From contig CAJTOH010000013.1 in assembly GCA_910577685.1 (NCBI GenBank), forward strand, positions 1-64,000: 64,000 nucleotides of DNA. The letters run 5' to 3'. The notes below the pieces were generated by a model. That model was given only the letters and a program-made list of their open reading frames with translations. It ran no database searches and was not told where the DNA came from. Source of the stretch: an uncultured Dorea sp. (GTDB lineage: Bacteria; Bacillota; Clostridia; Lachnospirales; Lachnospiraceae). The translations under genes and the position numbers were made by a program. Positions 1-7,761 of the stretch are shown one piece after another (position 1 is the stretch's first letter; each line of letters starts with the position of its first letter).

Positions 1-749
1 AGATATTGATCTAACATCTTCTCTGCAATCGAAAGAAGATCTTCTCTGGTATATCTATCAAAATCAATGACTGAATCAAATCTTCTAATTAATGCTTTAT
101 CAAAGTATTTATAAAGATTTGTCGTAGCAACTAAAACTACATTTTCATTCATCCGGTCAAATTCTTTCAACATGGCAGAGGTTGCCCGACCCATTTCCCG
201 CAGATCATTATGATTCGTTCGATCTAAAGCCAAAGCGTCGATTTCATCAAACATAACAATTACCTTATTCGGTTGAACAAAACTATTTATTTCCTTGAAC
301 AACATGGATAAATTCTTTTGTGTCTGTCCCAGCTTACTATCAATCACTGCTGAAAAGTCCACCATAAAAATTTCTCTATTCAATATTCGTGCAAGTTGCT
401 TAACTGCCTCCGTCTTCCCTGTTCCTGGTGCCCCCTGAAACAAAAACTTATTAATTCCAATATGATGTTCAATTGCATTTACTACCCCCAATAAATCACT
501 GGTAATTACATCCGGAAGTAACAGCATATCTTCTTTCCCACCAATTTTTTCAAAAAAGGGAGAAGCATTCTCCGATATCTGCGGTACAAACGTATTCACA
601 TTGGACAATAAGGACATAATATACTCTGAAAGCTGATAATCTCCAGAAGCATCAAATCCTTTAGCAATTTCATAAGCTTCATTCCGAAAGCCCGCATCAT
701 TCTTTTCCGTATAATATTTTATTAAGCTTATCACATTTTTTTTCTTCAT
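1..749 (-). CDS. AAA+ family ATPase, 3' end cut by window edge
   Basis: The first 249 codons of an AAA+ ATPase are present; the C-terminus lies outside the window. Walker A GAPGTGKT is at residues 106-113, and a Walker B of the form VIVMFDEIDAL follows about 60 residues later, then an Arg-rich sensor/finger region (ALIRRFDSVI). An N-terminal helical region of about 90 residues precedes the ATPase core. No membrane segment or signal peptide is seen. The ATG at 749 has a good ribosome site (AGAAGGAGAG about 8 bases upstream) and a near-consensus promoter. Function is unknown. From memory, single-domain ATPases of this type often sit next to a subtilisin-like protease in mobile or defence-like islands, but the partner would be to the left and cannot be seen. 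Its setting next to mobile-element remnants fits an accessory gene. Confidence 0.85.
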   Translation of the reverse strand, partial: MKKKNVISLIKYYTEKNDAGFRNEAYEIAKGFDASGDYQLSEYIMSLLSNVNTFVPQISENASPFFEKIGGKEDMLLLPDVITSDLLGVVNAIEHHIGINKFLFQGAPGTGKTEAVKQLARILNREIFMVDFSAVIDSKLGQTQKNLSMLFKEINSFVQPNKVIVMFDEIDALALDRTNHNDLREMGRATSAMLKEFDRMNENVVLVATTNLYKYFDKALIRRFDSVIDFDRYTREDLLSIAEKMLDQY

Positions 750-786
750 GATACGCACTCTCCTTCTCATTTTTCTCTATGCTTTA

Positions 787-815
787 GTTATAACACTTTG
801 GGACGCATTTGTCAA
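787..815 (-). promoter_or_regulatory. Sigma-A-type promoter of the AAA+ ATPase gene
   Basis: On the minus strand the sequence reads TTGACA, 17 bases, TATAAC, which is close to consensus. Two copies of the minus-strand heptamer GTCCCAA (TTGGGAC on the plus strand, at 798-804 and 818-824) lie exactly 20 bases apart, one inside the spacer and one just upstream of the -35 box. That spacing places them on the same face of the helix, so an operator is plausible. Confidence 0.7.
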
Positions 816-832
816 TATTGGGACAATATATC

Positions 833-884
833 AAAAACCAAAAGAGCGTTTACGCACAATCTTGTAAATGCTCTTTTGGTTTTT
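833..884. terminator. Long hairpin, candidate bidirectional terminator
   Basis: A 21-base arm (AAAAACCAAAAGAGCGTTTAC) is matched by a complementary arm after a 10-base loop, with one G-T wobble. Both flanks end in A/T runs, as in a bidirectional rho-independent terminator. It insulates the ATPase promoter from the decayed genes on its right. The 156 bases between it and the next remnant show nothing recognisable. Confidence 0.65.
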
Positions 885-1040
885 CTCTAGCAAATTTTAT
901 GTACAAAGTAGTCTGCCGCTGTTACGCCGCTTTCTGCTGGTGTCTCTGTGTTACATTCCCATCTGGTAATGTCTATATCCGACACTATCAAATAGCTCTG
1001 AAAAAATATGTTTTTTTAAGGAATACATGTATTCTTGCCA

Positions 1041-1435
1041 CTAATTATTCCTTCCATTACACGATAAAATAATAGGTATATATTTTTCTGCTAACCTCCG
1101 CGTTATATCTTCACTTTTTTTAATCAATTCTGCTTGTCTAATCCCCCATTCAGCAGCAGCCTTATTGTCTTCTAATTTCTCACTTAAAATAGCTCTCTTC
1201 GTCATATCAATACCTTAACGATTTTCGTATACAATATTTGCTTCATGACAATTAGAAAGGAAACAGAATACGGCCTTCTGATAAAAACTTTATATCTTCC
1301 AATGAAAATTTCGATAGTGATGGATGATTATGAAGCACAATAACAACACATTGAATTGTCCCAGAATCAAGCGATTAAGAAAGGATTTGCTACGCCTACA
1401 GAAATATGCTGTTTACAGTTCCTTATAATCTGCAG
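1041..1435 (-). pseudogene. Broken JAMM/RadC-like metalloprotease-domain gene
   Basis: Three reading frames together rebuild one protein-like sequence. The first piece ends at a stop near 1375. The second contains CVVIVLHNHPSLSKFSLED, which resembles the JAMM zinc motif of RadC-like proteins (HxHPS...S..D), although the loop is one residue shorter than in RadC. The third piece continues as SNCHEANIVYENR, hits a TAA, and then runs as a 54-residue open tail beginning MTKRAILSEKLEDNK (ATG at 1205, stop at 1041). At least one frameshift and one in-frame stop separate the pieces, so the gene is dead. The tail alone could in principle be translated from 1205, but its ribosome site is weak. Assignment to the JAMM fold rests only on the HNHPS motif and its context. 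Confidence 0.5.
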
Positions 1436-1490
1436 TTAGATATTTTAATTTGCGGCGATTGCGCTTTTTCGTGGAAAAAGAATTTGCAGT

Positions 1491-1660
1491 TTAACAATTT
1501 GTCTTTTCGTTCACACGCAACTGCCCCAAAACAAGGGACGTGCCGCACGCCCATGCACTTACTATATGGGACGGACGGTTTCCTTTGCTTTCCTCCTTAC
1601 TGCGGCGGATAGTCTTTCCGTCAATAGCTACAACTGCTTTCGTCCACCGGAAAAAGAAGT
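1491..1660 (-). pseudogene. Fragment of an ISAs1-family transposase
   Basis: The minus strand reads WTKAVVAIDGKTIRRSK, then RPSHIVSAWACGTSLVLGQ and VNEKTNC before a TAA at 1491. AIDGKTIRxS followed by HxVSAWA...LVLGQ and a VNEKSN-like block is the hallmark of ISAs1 (H-repeat) DDE transposases, including the first catalytic Asp in AIDGK. Only about 55 residues of a protein that is normally near 370 aa remain, with no terminal repeats. The remnant abuts the broken JAMM-like gene, so the insertion may have caused or followed its decay. The 148 bases from 1681 to 1828 show nothing recognisable. Confidence 0.6.
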
Positions 1661-1828
1661 GTATGTTCCATTTCTGCCATAATCATGATTTCCTTTCAAG
1701 AAGTTATGGAGATCATTGTACACGATTGTGCGGAGATTGTCAGTTATTAAATACAATATAGCAGATTTTTTCTCTAATGCAAAGATATCAAATCATACGT
1801 TTACCATATAACATTTTCCTCTTTATCC

Positions 1829-2629
1829 TTAGCTTAATTCCAGTAATCGGGATATGTTCTCCCCTAATGCCATCTCCTCTGTCCTCTTGTCCGGGCTTAC
1901 AAATTCAATAAGCTGCCTGTATAGATACGATTCCCCATAAGGGGCGTCTGAACTGTACAGGCATCTCTCCGGCAGTTCAACCAATGCCATCCTTGTGGCA
2001 ATGGACACAAATGCCGCAGAAAGGTCTAAGTACACATTGCCGTGTTCTTTCGCAAATTTTATTACATCCATCCAGTTAGAACCGCCTAAATGCCCAAAGA
2101 TAACAGGAATGCCGGGATACTGTTCACATAAGGACATCAAGAGTTTTATCCCATCCCCTGTAACCGGGTGGAAAGTATGTACCCAAACCGGATAAACCTT
2201 TGTGGCCGTCAATGCCTGAAAGATCGTTTCCAATTGCATGATCTGTTGTTCACTGCCAGGTGTAAACTCTCCAATTCCATATAGAAAATTGGAAGTGATC
2301 TGTGTGTCGATCCACTTTTCTGTTTCTTCCAGCGCCATTCCCAAAGGTACAGCACCAAAGCCTAAAAACCGGTCAGGATATGTCCTTACTGCCTCTTCCA
2401 CTTCTGCAATATTCTTTTTTAGGCGGCGGATGTTATCGTCCTTACTGTTAGCTCCTGCCAAAATATTATTCAGAGCTGCCATTTCCGCTTCCAACTCACT
2501 TAATGTGCCTGCTTTCTCCGGGTGTGGTGTGGTACAGAATAATACCGTTTTGTCCACTCCTGCCTCATCCATTTTATCCAACTGCATTTTTATCGGGAAC
2601 ATGATATGTTCGTGGCTGTCTATGATCAT
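1829..2629 (-). CDS. Amidohydrolase-family (COG2159-type) TIM-barrel hydrolase
   Basis: This 266-aa protein begins MIIDSHEHI, giving the metal-binding HxH pair at His6 and His8. Further candidate ligands are His151/His154 (VHTFHP), His180 (IFGHLGG) and Asp228 (YSSDAPYG), in the order expected for the amidohydrolase 2 family, which hydrolyses or decarboxylates small substrates. There is no signal peptide, so it is cytosolic. The substrate cannot be told. The start has an ideal AAGGAGG site seven to ten bases upstream. It is divergent from an HxlR-type regulator, which probably controls it. It is a single-gene transcription unit. Confidence 0.85.
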   Translation of the reverse strand: MIIDSHEHIMFPIKMQLDKMDEAGVDKTVLFCTTPHPEKAGTLSELEAEMAALNNILAGANSKDDNIRRLKKNIAEVEEAVRTYPDRFLGFGAVPLGMALEETEKWIDTQITSNFLYGIGEFTPGSEQQIMQLETIFQALTATKVYPVWVHTFHPVTGDGIKLLMSLCEQYPGIPVIFGHLGGSNWMDVIKFAKEHGNVYLDLSAAFVSIATRMALVELPERCLYSSDAPYGESYLYRQLIEFVSPDKRTEEMALGENISRLLELS

Positions 2630-2656
2630 TTTCAGAACCTCCTTGACAATTTTGAT

Positions 2657-2685
2657 ATATTGAAGTTAGCATTAAGGAAGGTCAA
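2657..2685 (-). promoter_or_regulatory. Candidate promoter of the amidohydrolase gene
   Basis: The minus strand carries TTGACC, 17 bases, CAATAT in the 121-base intergenic region shared with the HxlR gene. A spaced inverted repeat ACGCAC (2694-2699) / GTGCGT (2730-2735) lies upstream and could be the binding site of the neighbouring HxlR-family dimer. The operator assignment is an inference. Confidence 0.45.
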
Positions 2686-2750
2686 AATCAAGTACGCACT
2701 TTTTTGAAATAAGGTTTCCTTTTGAAACTGTGCGTGGAAAGGGGCAGTTT

Positions 2751-3083
2751 ATGGCAAAGGCACAAGCAGTGGATGAGCAGTGCCCGGTTGAACTGGGTCT
2801 GAATATTTTAAGCGGGAAGTGGAAATTGAAAATATTGTGGCATCTCTCCAAAGGCACAATCCGTTTTAATGAGTTGCAGCGGCTACTGGGCAGCATCACC
2901 ACCAAGACACTAACGGAACAGCTCCGGGAACTGGAGGAACAAGGTATCATCCTTAGAACTGTTTTCCCGGAAGTCCCTCCGAGGGTGGAATATTCATTAA
3001 GCGAAATAGGCAATACCCTAAAGCCAATCTTAGGCGGGCTGTGTGAATGGGGAAAGACATATCAGGAATATCAGAAGCACTGA
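2751..3083 (+). CDS. HxlR-family winged-helix transcriptional regulator
   Basis: This 110-aa protein has the HxlR-family layout: an early Cys (QCPVELGLNILSGKWKL), the helix-turn-helix around KGTIRFNELQRLLGSITTKTLTEQL, and the beta-wing with VPPRVEYSLSEIG. Proteins of this family (HxlR, HypR, YodB) bind as dimers and often sense aldehydes, quinones or other electrophiles through an N-terminal Cys. Cys11 is at that position here. An in-frame GTG at 2730 would add seven residues, but the GGAAAGGGG ribosome site lies six bases before the ATG at 2751, so that start is preferred. It is divergent from the amidohydrolase and likely regulates it. Confidence 0.85.
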   Translation: MAKAQAVDEQCPVELGLNILSGKWKLKILWHLSKGTIRFNELQRLLGSITTKTLTEQLRELEEQGIILRTVFPEVPPRVEYSLSEIGNTLKPILGGLCEWGKTYQEYQKH

Positions 3084-3115
3084 AGAAACATCTATTCTTC
3101 CATTCCGTTTCAGAT

Positions 3116-3207
3116 CCATCAACTTTCACTTTTTTTCTCCGTGAAGGCTTTCGGTTTCTTCCCTGCCCCGGCCTTGTGCCGCCCCGGTTGCTGCCGTCTT
3201 TTGCCAA
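3116..3207 (-). pseudogene. Remnant of a phage terminase small subunit N-terminus
   Basis: From a TTG at 3207 with a GGGGTG ribosome site the minus strand reads MAKDGSNRGGTRPG, and after a one-base frameshift GAGKKPKAFTEKKSE, then a stop. The block M(A/K)(R/K)DGTNRGGxRxGAGxKxK is the typical start of P27-type phage terminase small subunits. Only about 30 residues survive. It is a scar of a lost prophage or phage-like island. The stretch from 3208 to 3400 has no recognisable gene. Confidence 0.5.
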
Positions 3208-3405
3208 CGTTTTTCACCCCTTTTCTTTGATTTCGCTTGAAAAAATGCTGCGGAATCAAACATCGCAGCGCCTTCAAAATCCTTTATTTTACGGAAAATC
3301 CCGCAGAGGTTAATCCTCCGTTTGATTTTCGCTTTTTATGCGTGACACCCCACGCCCGTTCCCCGGCTGATTGGTTCCAAAGTTTCTACCGACCCTACCA
3401 TCATT

Positions 3406-3522
3406 TTGTTTTTAGAAAAAAACCTTGACGCTATGGCAGAAGTCCGCCGTATTTCCCGCAATCCTGACGTCAAAGGATATTCCAGTATGGAAGATTTAAA
3501 TCCACCACACTCAACCGGTTAA
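3406..3522 (+). pseudogene. C-terminal remnant of a RelB/DinJ-type antitoxin
   Basis: The plus strand reads LDAMAEVRRISRNPDVKGY then SSMEDLNPPHSTG and stops. The pattern A(E)ARRISRDPxVKGYxSMxDL is the usual C-terminus of RelB/DinJ antitoxins, whose tail wraps the toxin. The expected ending after SMEDL (FRELD or similar) is replaced by unrelated residues, and no N-terminal ribbon-helix-helix part is found upstream, so it is a broken fragment. No toxin gene follows. Confidence 0.5.
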
Positions 3523-3532
3523 AACCGATAAT

Positions 3533-3575
3533 AAAAATGCTATACAATAGGCAAACCTATCGCATAGCATTTTTT
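3533..3575. terminator. Hairpin terminator after the antitoxin remnant
   Basis: AAAAATGCTAT and ATAGCATTTTT form the base of a stem closed by AATAGG/CCTAT near the loop. A T run follows on the plus strand and an A/T-rich end is present on the minus strand. The 79 bases to the next gene end hold nothing else. Confidence 0.6.
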
Positions 3576-3654
3576 GATTATTCCGTTTATCCGGCATAAG
3601 TTATGTTTGCCGTAATATTTTTATGGACTGCCGTTTAAACAAAGCGCCCTCATA

Positions 3655-6339
3655 TTACTTTAACCTTTTCTCCTTCACATAAATCATTCCAAACATCGAC
3701 AGTGCAAACAGTACGCACCACAGCACGGCGCGGCCTTCATCTCCTGTCTTAGGAGCCTTCCTCAGGCTGCTGTTCTCCGCCGTCTTCTGCTCTGCCTTAG
3801 GAGAAGAAACCGGAATTTCTTCATCTAACGCTACCACATATGGAGAAAAACCTGAAACCGTAACGACCACTTCACCGTCCGTTACCACAGGGGTAAACTT
3901 CTCTAAACCTTTACTGCCGTCATAATGCAGGACAATCGCAGTCTTCCCATTATATTGTTCCCCAACAGGAATACCAACTTCCGCAGTCTCGCCTTCCGCC
4001 AGATTCGAAGTTAAGCTGATATCATATACCCCAAGAACAACCTTGTCCTTGACCGGTTCTATATAAGAACGGTACTGCTCGGAATCCTTTGCAACCGATT
4101 CCACCGTACATCCGGTTCCTTCGCCGATTCCGCCGCGCACCCATATACCCGTACTTTCATTCTTAACAACCAGATCGGGAACCGTCTCTTCCGTTCCCTC
4201 CGGCGCTGAACCTGATTCCAAAGCGGAGTCGGACGTTCCCGGCTCATCCGGGTTTCCTCCCGGCGTCTCCTGCGGATCCGAACTTCCCATATTTTCCGTC
4301 CCTGACACAGAATTCAGCACGTCTCCGGATTCCTGCCCTTCTGCTGGTTCCGGCTCCGTATCCGGATTATTATCCGGTTCCTTTCCTTCGTCCGGATTCG
4401 GCTCTGCATCTGCATTTCCTTCCGGTTCCTTCCCTTCGTCCGGATTCGGTGTCGTATCCGCATCTCCTTCCTCTACCTGACCTTCGTCCTGGTTCGGCAC
4501 CGTATCCGCATCTCCTCCCGGTTCCTTCCCTTCATCCGGACTCGGCTCCGTATTCGGATCTCCTTCCTCTACCTGACCTTCGTCCGGATTCGGCGCATCT
4601 GCCGGCTCCGACACAGTAATCGCCTGCTCCGCCGACATGGACGCTCCTTCATACGTATAGGAAATCTCAATACTTCCCATTCCCGCCTGCAAAGGCTCCT
4701 GGCTATAGGTAACCGATGCAGTCACATCTTCCTGAGAACCGTCGCCGTATCCTGCCATCACAACCATGCCCGCCGGATCAAACACTTCTCCTGCCGTATA
4801 CTCCGTCTTTGCAGGGGCCTGACTAATCGTAACAGACTGAAGTTCTTTCTTCGCGGCAACGGTTCCTCCCTGACTGACAACCGCAGTATAATCCGAATGT
4901 ATGTATGCAAACATCTGGTCAAACTGATACTCTCCCGCCTCGGAATTCATCCCGGATCTGTCGCCGTTTAACACTGCGTCGCTCTGAATCCTGTAATATC
5001 CGTTCTCCAAAGCCATATCCTGAATCAATACGGCATAATTAGAAGCCGTGCCCGTCTTATAGAGGGTTACCGAAGACTGGCTGCCCCCACTTCGGATGTT
5101 TACGCTGGTATGGCCCGTCGCAAGAGTATCCTTAATACCTATGGTATAGGCATATGCGTCCCGGCTTCCCCCGTTCTGATCCAGAAGCCAGATAATATTT
5201 GCAGCCTTCTCCCCCCAATAAGGATCGGAAGCATACTTCACATTAACTCCGCTGGCCTTGTTCCCAAGGAAACCGCCGTTATACGTCCATCCCTTAGGAT
5301 TCAGATATTTCCTCGACATCCAGCCATCCGCAAACTGCCGGATACACTCTTCCACGCTTGCATATGTGTTGGCGCTGGTTCCCGGCGACGAATCCACGGC
5401 GTTCAGCCCGAACAGGTTATTCTTATTCTTGCAAATACTGCTTGTCCCCCATCCGCTCTCATTTGCCGCAATTCCGGCCATAATCAGCCCGTTGACGCCG
5501 TAGGTATTCTGACTGTTTGTAAAATAATCCCCTGTATTACGTAACTTCGACGATCCGTCTGTCTTCCCGCCGATCAGGTTATTAAGCTCCGCCCCGCTGT
5601 AGGACGTCCTGCTGCGGAACGGCAGATATTGATAGTAATTATAATACGGATTCCCCGGATTCACAGAAGAGGCCCTTGTCTCATTCTGATAATCTTCAAG
5701 CATCGTGCCGTAATCCGTATAGAAATAGTGCCCGTCATAACTATAGTATGCTGTTCCTGCCTGCAGGTAAGACGGAGCGCTGCCGTTATCCAGAGACGTT
5801 GCATGCTTTGCCGCCGTCATATCCTGAGTGATATAATGGCGCAGTCTTCCCCCTTCCACGGCGTAATAGCTGACAGACTCCGCGCTTGCAAAGTCCACTA
5901 CCTGAACCTCGTCTGCCGATACTTCCCCAACAACGCCTGACAGCATGAAACGGACCTTGCTGCCGTTCGTCCCGAGGTAAGCGGCGTCCGCGCCGTAGGC
6001 TCCGTTGGTATATCCCGCCGCGCCTGTGCCGTATTCCGTATACCCTGTGACTGCGTTGCCTTTTGTACGGAAATTGACAACTTTCACGGATACCTCCCTC
6101 GAATACGCCGCAATCCCGGGATCGTCCACTTCTCCGCCCTCTTCGTCCACTTCAAAAATGTTGCCTTCTTCGTCCATAGCAGTAACCGCGTCCATACGCT
6201 GAGGATTCTCATCCTCTAATCCCGATCCTGCAGATGTCTGCTCCCCTGACATTTCCTCTGCATTACTCACTATGCCCGACAGCGTCGTGCCAAAGCATAC
6301 CAAAAGTGCAAGTACCAGGAATCTTCTTATTCTTCGCAA
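3655..6339 (-). CDS. Cell-wall-anchored glucosaminidase with Ig-like domain and acidic repeats
   Basis: This 894-aa secreted protein starts with a signal peptide (about residues 1-28, RRFLVLALLVCFGTTLSG). A glucosaminidase domain at roughly 275-390 contains IAANESGWGTSSICKNKNN and FGLNAVDSSP, with the conserved catalytic Glu in NESGWG, so it probably cleaves peptidoglycan glycan chains. A bacterial Ig-like domain (about 497-580) is followed by a Pro/Asp/Glu-rich linker of repeated PNPDEGKEPEGNAD-like units (about 585-700), a beta-rich region, and a C-terminal sorting signal: APKTG at 862-866, a hydrophobic helix and KEKRLK. The start is TTG; a GAAGGAGGAG ribosome site seven bases upstream decides it. 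Sortase B in this window is a candidate anchor enzyme (inference). It forms a single-gene unit. Confidence 0.85.
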   Translation of the reverse strand: MRRIRRFLVLALLVCFGTTLSGIVSNAEEMSGEQTSAGSGLEDENPQRMDAVTAMDEEGNIFEVDEEGGEVDDPGIAAYSREVSVKVVNFRTKGNAVTGYTEYGTGAAGYTNGAYGADAAYLGTNGSKVRFMLSGVVGEVSADEVQVVDFASAESVSYYAVEGGRLRHYITQDMTAAKHATSLDNGSAPSYLQAGTAYYSYDGHYFYTDYGTMLEDYQNETRASSVNPGNPYYNYYQYLPFRSRTSYSGAELNNLIGGKTDGSSKLRNTGDYFTNSQNTYGVNGLIMAGIAANESGWGTSSICKNKNNLFGLNAVDSSPGTSANTYASVEECIRQFADGWMSRKYLNPKGWTYNGGFLGNKASGVNVKYASDPYWGEKAANIIWLLDQNGGSRDAYAYTIGIKDTLATGHTSVNIRSGGSQSSVTLYKTGTASNYAVLIQDMALENGYYRIQSDAVLNGDRSGMNSEAGEYQFDQMFAYIHSDYTAVVSQGGTVAAKKELQSVTISQAPAKTEYTAGEVFDPAGMVVMAGYGDGSQEDVTASVTYSQEPLQAGMGSIEISYTYEGASMSAEQAITVSEPADAPNPDEGQVEEGDPNTEPSPDEGKEPGGDADTVPNQDEGQVEEGDADTTPNPDEGKEPEGNADAEPNPDEGKEPDNNPDTEPEPAEGQESGDVLNSVSGTENMGSSDPQETPGGNPDEPGTSDSALESGSAPEGTEETVPDLVVKNESTGIWVRGGIGEGTGCTVESVAKDSEQYRSYIEPVKDKVVLGVYDISLTSNLAEGETAEVGIPVGEQYNGKTAIVLHYDGSKGLEKFTPVVTDGEVVVTVSGFSPYVVALDEEIPVSSPKAEQKTAENSSLRKAPKTGDEGRAVLWCVLFALSMFGMIYVKEKRLK

Positions 6340-6394
6340 TTCAACTCCTCCTTCGCCCCTTATTAATTAAAATGTGTCTGCTGGTACATTTCCA

Positions 6395-6423
6395 ATTTTA
6401 ACACTTACCGGAAAATTTTTCAA
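6395..6423 (-). promoter_or_regulatory. Promoter of the glucosaminidase gene
   Basis: TTGAAA, 17 bases, TAAAAT on the minus strand, placed about 55 bases upstream of the TTG start. No operator is evident. The rest of the 269-base gap to the next gene contains one copy of the AGGGCTGTCGG word (6478-6488). Confidence 0.5.
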
Positions 6424-6608
6424 TATATTAAGGAATTGTTAAGAGTTATTAAATATGCCATTGGAACAAACATGCGTAGGGCTGTCGGTTATCATCTGTT
6501 TTCCCTTCATATTTTTTAATCTTGTCAAGAAAAATTCAAATTTGCAATCTTTTATTCTTCGAGCAAACAAAATATAATGTAGGTATGAGTTTGTTTCGGT
6601 GGTGTGCT

Positions 6609-6764
6609 ATGGATTATATGACATTAATGGAAGCCTGCGAAAAATGGAATATCTCTCCCCGGAGGATTAACTACTACTGCTCTGCCGGCCGTATTCCCGG
6701 TGCAGAAAAGAAAGGGACGGTATGGCTAATTCCTTATGGAGTGATAGAGTACAAATGTTTATAA
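6609..6764 (+). CDS. Small helix-turn-helix (excisionase/MerR-like) protein
   Basis: This 51-aa protein, MDYMTLMEACEKWNISPRR and onward, matches small winged-helix proteins in which a helix-turn-helix (LMEACEKWNISPRRINYYC) is followed by a short wing ending GRIPGAEKKGTVWLIP. Excisionase-like and helix-turn-helix-17 proteins share this pattern and bind DNA. An upstream in-frame ATG at 6585 adds eight residues; neither start has a strong ribosome site, so the choice is uncertain. A TATAAT box lies around 6571. The stop codon overlaps the ribosome site of the AraC regulator downstream, so the two are probably co-transcribed. Whether it regulates this cluster or is a relic of a mobile element is unknown. 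Confidence 0.65.
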   Translation: MDYMTLMEACEKWNISPRRINYYCSAGRIPGAEKKGTVWLIPYGVIEYKCL

Positions 6765-6778
6765 AGGAGTGATGAAGT

Positions 6779-7654
6779 ATGCCGATAATACTCGATCATC
6801 AACTGCGAGAACAGATACCGCACAGCAATTCAATATTTCCGATTACTTATTTCCATGACGAGCTTTCGGATCTGCCAAACTTTGCAGGGCCTTTGCACTG
6901 GCACCCTGACTTTGAAATAGCTACTGCTGAAATCGGTGTTTTGGACTATCAAGTCGACCGGCATCATATTACGCTGGAGGCTGGTGACAGTATATTTGTC
7001 AACGGGAATATACTACATGGAATTAAGCAGGTGTTCGGCGATATTCCAGATCCAATGCCGAATATCGTTTTTTCCGGTGTCGTAATTGCTTCTGAGAATA
7101 GTGCGATTTATCAAAAATATATTTTGCCCATAAGTCACTGCGATTCACTACCCTTTATTGTATTCAGACACGGTAACCAGTGCCACTATGAGGTAAATCG
7201 TTTGATAAACGATACTTATAGTTTGTTGCGTGAACAACGTGGGTGTTATGAAATGGCTGTTCAGCGCAATCTTAATAGCATATTTGACTATATCTTCCGA
7301 CATTTTGACGATTTGCCCAAATCCGAAGTTACACGAATACAAATCACCAACCATATACGCATTCAGAAAATGCTTTCGTATATTTACGAGCATTATATGG
7401 AATCTGTTACTCTCGAAGATATTGCCAGATCAGCCAACATAAGCCGCAGCGAGGCTGGCCGCTGTTTCAATGCTTATATGGGATGTTCGCCTATTGAATC
7501 TCTAATTCAATACAGGCTACAAATCGCACATCGATTGCTTAACGACAAAAGTACGACGCTGCAAGAAATCAGTTATTCCTGTGGATTCAATTCTGTAAAC
7601 TACTTTAGCCGGCAATTTAAGAAAAAATATGGGTATACACCTCGTCAAATTTAA
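6779..7654 (+). CDS. AraC-family transcriptional regulator with cupin domain
   Basis: This 291-aa protein has an N-terminal cupin-type sensor domain (metal/sugar-pocket motif HWHPDFEI at residues 40-47, and GDSIFVNGNILHG around 74) and a C-terminal pair of helix-turn-helix motifs over the last 100 residues (LEDIARSANISRSEAGRCF and LQEISYSCGFNSVNYFSRQF). This is the usual arrangement of AraC activators of sugar-use genes. AAGGAG lies nine bases upstream of the ATG. It is followed in the same direction by an MFS transporter 107 bases away, which is the likely target. Base composition is lower in GC than the core genes to the right. Confidence 0.85.
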   Translation: MPIILDHQLREQIPHSNSIFPITYFHDELSDLPNFAGPLHWHPDFEIATAEIGVLDYQVDRHHITLEAGDSIFVNGNILHGIKQVFGDIPDPMPNIVFSGVVIASENSAIYQKYILPISHCDSLPFIVFRHGNQCHYEVNRLINDTYSLLREQRGCYEMAVQRNLNSIFDYIFRHFDDLPKSEVTRIQITNHIRIQKMLSYIYEHYMESVTLEDIARSANISRSEAGRCFNAYMGCSPIESLIQYRLQIAHRLLNDKSTTLQEISYSCGFNSVNYFSRQFKKKYGYTPRQI

Positions 7655-7761
7655 GAATTGGGTAAATAATACTTATTTTGAGCGTTTTTATGCCTTTATT
7701 ATTCTTAAATTAAGGTGATATTATACATATAAAATACTTTATTATCTTCATAGGAGTTATC

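Noticed and set aside
809..1072. 87-codon frame over the terminator at 833-884
   Set aside because: It starts in the promoter of the ATPase gene and crosses a terminator hairpin.
1406..1761. Plus-strand frames over the ISAs1 fragment
   Set aside because: The minus strand gives clear transposase motifs; these frames have no ribosome site.
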